Assembly: GCA_002327415.1 (NCBI GenBank)
Contig: DCVU01000055.1
Span: 1 to 6,931, forward strand
Source of the DNA: Smithella sp. UBA2180
GTDB taxonomy: Bacteria; Desulfobacterota; Syntrophia; Syntrophales; Smithellaceae
Length of the DNA: 6,931 nt
Reading direction: 5' to 3'
Shown here: positions 1 through 5,535 of the stretch, in pieces
Numbering within the stretch: the stretch's first letter is position 1
Layout: each line of letters opens with the position of its first letter
Position numbers and translations under genes: made by a program
The notes under the pieces: generated by a model
Seen by the model: only the letters and a program-made list of their open reading frames with translations
Told to the model about the DNA's origin: nothing
Databases searched by the model: none

Positions 1-1466
1 AAGAAAAATTGATTCTCGCCCGGCAGCTCGAAAAATTAGGCGTTGATATAATCGAGGCGGGATTTCCCATCGCTTCCGAGGGAGATTTTGACGCGGTGCG
101 GCAAATCGCCAAAGAGATAAAAAAATCTCAGGTGGCGGGTTTGGCCCGCGCCAACAAGCTGGATATCGACCGTGCCTGGCAGGCAATAAAAGGCGCAGCT
201 CATCCCCGCATCCATACTTTTATCTCTTCGTCGGATATTCATTTGAAGTATCAACTCAAAAAGAGCCGGGAGCAGGTGCTCAGAGAAGCTATCGCCGCTG
301 TCAAGCTGGCGCGCTCTTACACGGAAAATGTCGAATTTTCACCGATGGACGCCACGCGCTCGGATAAGGATTATCTGGTCGAAATGGTTTCCGCGGTTAT
401 CAACGCCGGAGCCTGCACTGTCAATATTCCCGATACGGTCGGCTATGCCATTCCCGAAGAATTCGGCAATCTCATCGCTTATCTTTTTGCCAATGTCAAA
501 AATATGGGAGACACAATTATAGCCACTCATTGTCATAATGATTTAGGTTTGGCTGTCGCCAATTCATTGGCCGGAATAAGAAACGGGGCACGTCAGGTAG
601 AATGCACAATCAACGGCATCGGAGAGCGGGCGGGCAACACGGCCATGGAAGAAATCGTCATGGCTCTGCAAACGCGCAAAGACCTTTATGGTCTGTATAC
701 AAAAATCAATACCGAACAGATTCACAAGACATCGCGTCTGTTGACCCAGATTACCGGCATATCGGTGCAGCCCAATAAAGCCATTGTGGGAGCAAACGCT
801 TTCGCGCATGAATCCGGCATTCATCAGGACGGTTTGATTAAGGAGAAAATCACGTATGAAATTATGACGCCGCAATCCGTCGGCATCAGCGATACGCATA
901 TCGTTCTAGGCAAACATTCCGGCCGTAACGCCATTTCGCATCATTTAAAAAAAATGGGCTACGTCCTCAATGATGAACAACTCAACAAGGTTGCCGCAAG
1001 AGTCAAAGATCTGGCCGATGTCAAAAAAGATATTTATGATGAAGATCTGGAAGCGATTATTTCTGAAGAAATTTACCGGGGAGAGGATAAATACAATCTG
1101 GTTTATCTGAATGTGGTCAGCGGCAATGTGGCCATTCCCACGGCGACCATGGAAATGACTGTGGGCAAAGACGTGGTGCGTGAAGCGGGATTCGGCAACG
1201 GCCCGGTGGATGCGACCTTCGCGGCGATTCGCAACATCACGAAGACTAATTATCCGTTAATGAAATATGTCGTCAATGCTATAACCGGCGGTAGTGACGC
1301 ACAAGGCGAAGTCATGGTTCAGCTTAAATTTAACAACCATTCCGTTGTGGGCCGCGGCGCACATCCTGATGTTATCGTTGCTTCCGCTAAAGCTTATATC
1401 AACGCGCTGAATCGTCTGGAATTTTTCAAGGATAGCGCCAAAAAGGCTAAGGTTAAAGTTGAATAA
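1..1466 (+). CDS. leuA: 2-isopropylmalate synthase, 5'-truncated by window edge
   Basis: This enzyme catalyses the committed step of leucine synthesis in the cytosol: acetyl-CoA plus 2-ketoisovalerate gives 2-isopropylmalate. The frame is open to the left edge (codons from base 3 read Glu-Lys before the TTG at 9), so that TTG is internal. About 20-30 N-terminal residues are missing, including the family's DTTLRDGEQ metal/substrate motif. Counting from base 9, visible motifs are EAGFP (16-20), the metal-binding HCH of THCHNDLGLA (174-176), GIGERAGN (203-210) and AFAHESGIHQDG (264-275). A C-terminal regulatory domain (about 360-485) contains GNGPVDA (396-402). In this family that domain binds leucine for feedback inhibition. 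It is the first visible gene of leuACDB; leuC starts 52 nt downstream. Citramalate synthase and homocitrate synthase are relatives, but the full-length LeuA-like match and the leu context favour LeuA. Confidence 0.96.
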   Translation, partial: EKLILARQLEKLGVDIIEAGFPIASEGDFDAVRQIAKEIKKSQVAGLARANKLDIDRAWQAIKGAAHPRIHTFISSSDIHLKYQLKKSREQVLREAIAAVKLARSYTENVEFSPMDATRSDKDYLVEMVSAVINAGACTVNIPDTVGYAIPEEFGNLIAYLFANVKNMGDTIIATHCHNDLGLAVANSLAGIRNGARQVECTINGIGERAGNTAMEEIVMALQTRKDLYGLYTKINTEQIHKTSRLLTQITGISVQPNKAIVGANAFAHESGIHQDGLIKEKITYEIMTPQSVGISDTHIVLGKHSGRNAISHHLKKMGYVLNDEQLNKVAARVKDLADVKKDIYDEDLEAIISEEIYRGEDKYNLVYLNVVSGNVAIPTATMEMTVGKDVVREAGFGNGPVDATFAAIRNITKTNYPLMKYVVNAITGGSDAQGEVMVQLKFNNHSVVGRGAHPDVIVASAKAYINALNRLEFFKDSAKKAKVKVE

Positions 1467-1518
1467 ACTTAAAAAATAAGCTAGAAAATTCTTTCACTTT
1501 TCAAAAGGAGCATAAATC

Positions 1519-2778
1519 GTGGGCAACACCATTACGGAAAAAATTTTAACGGCGCATACTAAACTGAAAAAAATATCTGCCGGTCAGTTGATCAACGCCA
1601 GAGTGGATATCGCTTTGGGTAACGATGTTACCGCACCGATAGCAATCAATGAATTCATAAAAGCGGGCGGAAAAAAAGTCTTTAACAAAAACAAAATCGC
1701 TTTGGTTTTAGACCACTTCACGCCGAATAAAGATATTAATTCCGCCCAGCAATGCAAAGCTGTGCGCGAATTTGCGCTGAAACAGAAAATAATTCATTTC
1801 TATGAAGGCGGAAACGTGGGCATCGAACACGCATTATTACCTGAGCAGGGCATTGTCCTTCCCGGAGATCTTGTCGTTGGCGCCGACAGCCACACCTGCA
1901 CTTACGGCGCGCTGGGCGCATTTGCCACCGGCGTGGGCAGTACGGATCTTGCTGCCGTCATGCTTACCGGAGAACTCTGGTTTAAAGTGCCGGAATCGAT
2001 CAAATTCGTTATTTACGGCAAACTGCAAAAATGGGTTTCCGGCAAGGACTTAATTTTGCATATCATAGGCCGCATTGGTGTTGACGGAGCTCTATACAAG
2101 GCAATGGAATTCACGGGAGAAACGATCGGCAAATTGCCGATGGCCGACAGACTTTCCATGGCCAACATGGCCATCGAAGCCGGCGCAAAAAACGGCATTT
2201 TCGCTCCTGATGCAATTACCAGAGAATACGTCAAAAAAAGAGCGAAGCGTGATTATAAATTCTATTCTTCCGATGCAGATGCCGTCTATTCCGACATCAT
2301 CGAAATCAATGCCGGAGTGATTGAGCCGCAGGTGGCATTCCCCCATTTGCCCTCCAACGTCAAACCAATAAACAAAGCGGGCAAGATAAAAATCGACCAG
2401 TCGCTCATCGGCTCGTGCACCAATGGCCGGATTGAGGACTTAAGAATAGCCGCGCAGATTTTGAAAAAACGTAAAGCCGCGCCAACTGTAAGACTGATTG
2501 TTATTCCGGCAACTCCGGCAATTTACAAGCAGGCATTGAAGGAAGGTCTGATTGAAGTTTTCATGAACGCCGATGCCATAATCAGCCCGCCTTCCTGCGG
2601 CGCATGTTTAGGCGGACACATGGGAATTCTGGCGGAAGGAGAAAGGGCTGTCGCTACGACAAACCGTAACTTTGTAGGCCGTATGGGTCATACCAAAAGC
2701 GAAGTTTATCTGGCCAGCCCAGCTGTTGCGGCTGCATCAGCTGTATTAGGGAGAATAGCATCTCCTGAAGAACTGTAA
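1519..2778 (+). CDS. leuC: 3-isopropylmalate dehydratase large subunit
   Basis: This is the large, [4Fe-4S]-binding subunit of isopropylmalate isomerase. With LeuD it converts 2-isopropylmalate to 3-isopropylmalate through a dehydrated intermediate. The three expected cluster cysteines are present: C300 in GSCTNGR, and C360 and C363 in PSCGACLGG. GADSHTCTYGALGAFATGVG (121-140) is the aconitase-superfamily signature. At 419 aa it matches the short LeuC/HacA-like type rather than the roughly 466-aa enterobacterial form. Homoaconitase is therefore the main alternative by sequence, but the neighbours leuA, leuD and leuB argue for isopropylmalate. The start is GTG, supported by a strong AAAAGGAG at 1503-1510, 8 nt upstream. 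A 126-nt spacer with a hairpin and repeat separates it from leuD. Confidence 0.96.
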   Translation: MGNTITEKILTAHTKLKKISAGQLINARVDIALGNDVTAPIAINEFIKAGGKKVFNKNKIALVLDHFTPNKDINSAQQCKAVREFALKQKIIHFYEGGNVGIEHALLPEQGIVLPGDLVVGADSHTCTYGALGAFATGVGSTDLAAVMLTGELWFKVPESIKFVIYGKLQKWVSGKDLILHIIGRIGVDGALYKAMEFTGETIGKLPMADRLSMANMAIEAGAKNGIFAPDAITREYVKKRAKRDYKFYSSDADAVYSDIIEINAGVIEPQVAFPHLPSNVKPINKAGKIKIDQSLIGSCTNGRIEDLRIAAQILKKRKAAPTVRLIVIPATPAIYKQALKEGLIEVFMNADAIISPPSCGACLGGHMGILAEGERAVATTNRNFVGRMGHTKSEVYLASPAVAAASAVLGRIASPEEL

Positions 2779-2792
2779 CCACAGGCATGCTG

Positions 2793-2880
2793 CCCTCCGC
2801 TTTGCGGGATAGTTCAACTTACCAATCTCGATGCGCCTATAGTGACCTTTAGGTTATTCGCTTTCGAGATTGGAGTTTCA
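2793..2880 (+). repeat. Spacer repeat element, copy A (leuC-leuD)
   Basis: The leuC-leuD spacer shares two blocks with the leuD-leuB spacer. CCCTCCGCT occurs at 2793-2801 and again at 3535-3543. A 21-nt block at 2860-2880 (GCTTTCG, then AG, then ATTGGAGTTTCA) matches 3554-3574 at 19 of 21 bases; only the AG/GA pair differs. In this copy the blocks begin 67 nt apart, against 19 nt in copy B, so about 48 nt are extra here. The first block forms a small CCGC-TTT-GCGG stem (2797-2807). The pattern resembles a dispersed intergenic repeat rather than coding sequence; its family is not recognised. Confidence 0.55.
2816..2877 (+). other. Bulged inverted repeat (RNA hairpin) in the leuC-leuD spacer
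   Basis: CCAATCTCGA (2822-2831) and TCGAGATTGG (2864-2873) are perfect 10-bp complements. The stem extends outward by AACT (2816-2819) with AGTT (2874-2877) across a 2-nt TA bulge on the 5' arm. The loop is 32 nt and holds a weaker CCTA/TAGG pairing. There is no U tract after it, so it is not a standard intrinsic terminator. The leuD ribosome binding site (2888-2895) lies outside the stem. Intercistronic processing or mRNA stability is possible but not shown. Confidence 0.6.
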
Positions 2881-2904
2881 ATAACATAAGGAAGGTTTCT
2901 TACT

Positions 2905-3390
2905 ATGATATTCAGAGGTAAAGTATGGAAATTTGGCGATAATGTAGATACCGACGCAATCATTCCGGCGCGCTATTTAACGACATCAGATCCGCGGGAG
3001 CTTGCCCTCCACTGTATGGAAGACGCCGATCCGAATTTTGTTGCCAGAATGAAGACAGGCGACATCATCCTGGGAGGAGAAAATTTCGGTTGCGGATCTT
3101 CGCGCGAACACGCGCCCATCGCCATTAAAGCGGCGGGTGTTTCCTGCGTCGTGGCTAAAAGTTTCGCCCGCATTTTTTATCGCAATTCCTTCAACATGGG
3201 CCTGCCCATTTTTGAATCTGTTGAACTTGTGGACGCGATCAAAGATGGAGAAGAAATAACCGTGGACAGTTCCAGGGGAACCATTGCCATAGCAGGATCA
3301 ACCAAGACTTTCACAATTAATCCTATTCCGCCTTTTATGGAAAAACTTATCGCCGACGGCGGTTTGATGAAGCATATTTCCAGAAAATGA
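2905..3390 (+). CDS. leuD: 3-isopropylmalate dehydratase small subunit
   Basis: This is the small (swivelling-domain) subunit of isopropylmalate isomerase and the partner of the LeuC encoded upstream. Typical motifs are GDNVDTDAIIPARYL (11-25), GGENFGCGSSREHAPIA (57-73), which forms part of the substrate-recognition loop in this family, and SFARIFYRNSFNMGLP (86-101). At 161 aa it is the short LeuD type, consistent with the short LeuC, and is shorter than the roughly 200-aa enterobacterial form. The ATG start is supported by AAGGAAGG at 2888-2895, 9 nt upstream. The stop is followed immediately by GGAGAG and a 186-nt spacer before leuB. A homoaconitase small subunit is possible by sequence but unlikely in a leu operon. 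Confidence 0.96.
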   Translation: MIFRGKVWKFGDNVDTDAIIPARYLTTSDPRELALHCMEDADPNFVARMKTGDIILGGENFGCGSSREHAPIAIKAAGVSCVVAKSFARIFYRNSFNMGLPIFESVELVDAIKDGEEITVDSSRGTIAIAGSTKTFTINPIPPFMEKLIADGGLMKHISRK

Positions 3391-3406
3391 GGAGAGAATC
3401 ACGGGT

Positions 3407-3580
3407 ATGAACCCCAAAGCAAGATTAGAAAATAGTAACGTAACGAGCCTGATGGGTATCATACCCATGCTGACGCAGGATAATTCGATCTGCAAGTTTC
3501 AGCGCACTATGTTTCTGAAACTTGGATCTCATTACCCTCCGCTATGGCGCTGTGCTTTCGGAATTGGAGTTTCACAATGA
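3407..3580 (+). CDS. Possible 57-codon ORF between leuD and leuB (doubtful)
   Basis: An ATG at 3407 opens a frame (MNPKARLENSNVTSLMGIIP...) that stays open through almost the whole leuD-leuB spacer. It stops at the TGA at 3578-3580, overlapping the leuB start as ATGA, a layout typical of translational coupling. AGGAG at 3390-3394 lies 12 nt upstream, a rather long spacing. No domain, signal peptide, membrane segment or family is recognised. Six leucines are scattered with no run of leucine codons, so it does not look like a classical leu attenuator peptide. Against it, the frame crosses a perfect palindrome, a hairpin and a repeat shared with a non-coding spacer, which suggests chance openness. 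The sequence alone does not decide the question. Confidence 0.25.
   Translation: MNPKARLENSNVTSLMGIIPMLTQDNSICKFQRTMFLKLGSHYPPLWRCAFGIGVSQ
3452..3468. promoter_or_regulatory. 17-nt palindrome in the leuD-leuB spacer
   Basis: ATGGGTATCATACCCAT is perfectly two-fold symmetric around a single central C, with 8-bp arms. As DNA it resembles an operator for a dimeric repressor. As RNA it could form only a distorted stem because its one-base centre is too small for a loop. A shorter related symmetry, GGGTATGAACCC (3403-3414), lies about 40 nt upstream and shares GGGTAT. No promoter was recognised beside it, so a role as a binding site is inference. Confidence 0.35.
3487..3528 (+). other. Bulged hairpin upstream of leuB
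   Basis: CAAGTTTCAG (3493-3502) and CTGAAACTTG (3515-3524) are perfect 10-bp complements around a 12-nt loop. The stem extends through GATC (3487-3490) with GATC (3525-3528) across a 2-nt TG bulge on the 5' arm. This repeats the architecture of the leuC-leuD hairpin: a 10-bp inner stem, a 2-nt 5' bulge and a 4-bp outer stem. No U tract follows, so it is not an intrinsic terminator. The 3' arm can alternatively pair with AGTTTCA at 3568-3574, next to the leuB start. Confidence 0.6.
3535..3574 (+). repeat. Spacer repeat element, copy B (supplies leuB RBS)
   Basis: This shorter copy carries CCCTCCGCT (3535-3543) and the 21-nt block at 3554-3574, which is 19/21 identical to 2860-2880. Its TTGGAG contains the GGAG (3566-3569) that is the only good ribosome binding site for leuB. 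The repeat end has therefore been taken up as a translation signal, or was selected because it holds one. Both copies lie on the same strand and in the same orientation relative to the downstream gene. Confidence 0.55.
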
Positions 3581-4671
3581 AAAAAAATAATTTTAAAATC
3601 GCCGTATTTGCCGGTGACGGTATCGGACCGGAAATAATGAAAGAGGCTTTAAAGATTTTAAAGATTATCTCCGAAAAGAAAAACGTTAACATTCAACTCA
3701 ACGAAGGACTTGTCGGCGGCGCCGCTTACGATCATTATGGAACACCCTTGCCTGATTCAAGTCTGGAACTCGCACTGTGTAGTGACGCGGTTTTACTGGG
3801 AGCTGTGGGCGGGCCCCAATGGGAATCGCTGGATTACAGTCTGAGGCCGGAGAGAGCTCTTCTTGGTTTACGCGGGAATTTGGGTATCTTTGCTAACTTG
3901 CGACCGATTGTCGCTTTTGACGAACTTCTGGATGCGTCACCACTCAAAAAAAATATCGTGCAAGGAATTGATATTATGATTGTCCGCGAACTGACCGGCG
4001 ATGTTTATTTCGGCAAGCCACGCGGCGTGAAGAAAGGAAACGACGGAAAGCGCAGAGGCGTGAACACTATGGCTTATTCCGAGGATGAGATTCGCCGAAT
4101 CGCCGTTCGCGCTTTTGAAATCGCCCGCACACGCAAAAAGAACCTTCTGTCGGTAGATAAAGCCAATATTCTTGAAACTATGGAACTGTGGCGCGATGTG
4201 GTAACTGAAACCGGACAGGATTATCCGGACATTAACCTGAAGCACATGTATGTTGATAACTGCGCCCTGCAGCTTATCCGCAATCCGGCTCAGTTTGACG
4301 TAATTGTCACCACCAATTTATTTGGAGACATATTAAGTGATGAAGCCGCCATGCTGACCGGCTCCATCGGTATGCTTCCATCGGCCAGTCTCGGCGAAAA
4401 AACCGCTTTATACGAACCTATTCATGGTTCAGCACCGGATATCGCCGGGAAAAACATCGCCAATCCGCTGGCCACAATCCTGTCGGTCGCCTTAATGCTG
4501 CGTTATTCCCTATCACTGCCAAGAGAAGCCGGTTTGATAGAAGAAGCAGTCGGAAAAACACTAAAAGAAGGATTCCGGACGCGTGATATTTATCAGAAAA
4601 ACAAAAAATTAGTCGGCACCGAAGAGATGGGCGATACTGTCGTGAAAAAATTGCGCAACCTTGTAAATTAA
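3577..4671 (+). CDS. leuB: 3-isopropylmalate dehydrogenase
   Basis: This enzyme performs NAD+-dependent oxidation and decarboxylation of 3-isopropylmalate to 2-ketoisocaproate, using Mg2+ or Mn2+. The 364-aa length is normal for the family. Visible residues include the substrate-binding arginines R99 (in RALLGLRG), R109 (NLRP) and R137 (VRELTGD). Y144 (VYFG), K195 (SVDKAN) and D228 (YVDNCA) follow, then D251 and D255 (NLFGDILSDEAA). The NAD-binding stretch PIHGSAPDIAGKNIANP is at 281-297. The LeuB-type LRPERALLGLR loop separates it from isocitrate dehydrogenase. The ATG at 3577 was chosen because GGAG at 3566-3569 is 7 nt upstream and the protein then opens MKKNNFKIAVFAGDGIGPE as in the family. 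An in-frame ATG at 3544 lies within the spacer repeat, lacks a ribosome binding site and would add an unconserved 11-residue tail. Confidence 0.96.
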   Translation: MKKNNFKIAVFAGDGIGPEIMKEALKILKIISEKKNVNIQLNEGLVGGAAYDHYGTPLPDSSLELALCSDAVLLGAVGGPQWESLDYSLRPERALLGLRGNLGIFANLRPIVAFDELLDASPLKKNIVQGIDIMIVRELTGDVYFGKPRGVKKGNDGKRRGVNTMAYSEDEIRRIAVRAFEIARTRKKNLLSVDKANILETMELWRDVVTETGQDYPDINLKHMYVDNCALQLIRNPAQFDVIVTTNLFGDILSDEAAMLTGSIGMLPSASLGEKTALYEPIHGSAPDIAGKNIANPLATILSVALMLRYSLSLPREAGLIEEAVGKTLKEGFRTRDIYQKNKKLVGTEEMGDTVVKKLRNLVN

Positions 4672-4722
4672 TAAGCGTCTTCTGAAACACCGATTATAAA
4701 CAGCGTCCCTGGGGATGAAAAT

Positions 4723-5343
4723 ATGGAATCCGTTATTTTTCTGGAAAAAATATCAATTGATCCTCCCCGCGAAAAAATATATCAACGGCTGGGCTTTAAA
4801 AAAAGAACCACCCAGATTTCGGAAACACAGCAAGAAGAAACAGATCGTTTTATCAATGAAGCTTCCTTCCTTATTTCACTTAAGGGATCATTACTGCGTC
4901 TTGCCATTAAGCATAACGATGGTGAGAAAATATTTTTGGACGGCGGTTTGACCTTTGCCAGTAAAAAGTTGTCCACTTTCCTGCGCGATTGCCGGGAAGC
5001 CGTTCTCATGGCCGCAACTACAGGCAACGCCATCATGGAAGCAATTAAAGAAAAAACTCGTCAGGATGATTTAGGCGCCGCTGTCGTTTATGACGCCACC
5101 GCCAGTGAAATGGCAGACGCGGGTTTGGATTGGATTATGGATTATTTAAATCACCAGATCCGCCGCGAAGGAAAAACTCTTTTGCCGCGGCGCTTTTCCG
5201 CCGGCTACGCCGATTTTGATCTGGAAAATCAGAGAGCAATTTATGATATACTGCAAATGGGGAAAATCAGTATAACGATTACTCCCCGTTTCATCCTCAT
5301 TCCGGAAAAATCAGTTACCGCTATCGGCGGTATTTGCGGATAA
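4723..5343 (+). CDS. Stand-alone MetH reactivation (AdoMet-binding) domain-like protein
   Basis: This 206-aa protein resembles the C-terminal activation domain of cobalamin-dependent methionine synthase. In MetH that domain binds S-adenosylmethionine for reductive remethylation of oxidised cobalamin. Matching features are a helix carrying an acidic residue (DATASEMADAGLDW, 124-137, E129 a likely counterpart of the MetH AdoMet-contacting Glu), RRFSAGYADFDLENQ (156-170, matching the family's R-x-x-x-G-Y AdoMet motif) and TPRFILIPEKSVTAIGGI near the C-terminus (187-204). No cobalamin-, folate- or homocysteine-binding domain is present, so it would act in trans on a separate corrinoid protein, as Thermotoga TM0269 does for its MetH (TM0268). 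It starts 51 nt after leuB with GGGG at 4711-4714, 8 nt before the ATG, so co-transcription is likely. The real partner is not in the window. Family assignment is good; precise partner and activity are inferred. Confidence 0.8.
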   Translation: MESVIFLEKISIDPPREKIYQRLGFKKRTTQISETQQEETDRFINEASFLISLKGSLLRLAIKHNDGEKIFLDGGLTFASKKLSTFLRDCREAVLMAATTGNAIMEAIKEKTRQDDLGAAVVYDATASEMADAGLDWIMDYLNHQIRREGKTLLPRRFSAGYADFDLENQRAIYDILQMGKISITITPRFILIPEKSVTAIGGICG

Positions 5344-5387
5344 CATTTTAAAAAGTTTTGCCGTTTTACTCTGAACAATGATTAGTA

Positions 5388-5416
5388 TTGACACAAAAGA
5401 TCGAAACCATTATAGT
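5388..5416 (+). promoter_or_regulatory. Sigma70-type promoter for the receiver-PAS gene
   Basis: TTGACA (5388-5393) is a perfect -35 consensus. It is followed after exactly 17 nt by TATAGT (5411-5416), one base from the TATAAT -10 consensus. The site lies in an AT-rich spacer (very roughly a quarter to 30% G+C by eye). Transcription would start near 5423-5425, leaving a leader of about 65 nt to the TTG at 5491 or about 110 nt to the ATG at 5536. It implies that the signalling gene is transcribed separately from the leu operon. Confidence 0.75.
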
Positions 5417-5535
5417 AAACATAAATAAGAAATACCCTATTAAAATAGTACACTTAGCAATACAATAAATAAAAAATAAATGGGAGAAATTTGACATTTC
5501 AGACACTGCTGCAAGCTCTTCCAAAGGCTAAACGT

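Noticed and set aside
9..11. TTG as the start of leuA
   Set aside because: The frame is open further left, and the missing DTTLRDGEQ motif must lie upstream, so this is an internal leucine codon.
564..899. 111-codon minus-strand frame
   Set aside because: It is antisense to the strongly conserved central part of leuA, with no recognisable protein features; a shadow frame.
2816..2877. leuC-leuD hairpin as an intrinsic terminator
   Set aside because: No U tract follows the stem, and terminating here would separate the two subunits of one enzyme.
3544..3576. ATG at 3544 as the leuB start
   Set aside because: It lies within the spacer repeat, has no ribosome binding site and adds residues outside the family consensus; ATG 3577 has GGAG at 7 nt.
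4715..4951. 78-codon + strand frame beginning 8 nt before the MetH-like gene
   Set aside because: It overlaps the well-supported MetH-like frame, and its Lys/Trp-rich translation resembles no protein I recognise.
5316..5332. Inverted repeat TACCGC-TATCG-GCGGTA as a terminator after the MetH-like gene
   Set aside because: It lies inside the last codons of the gene, the stem is only 6 bp and no real U run follows it; termination here is unproven.
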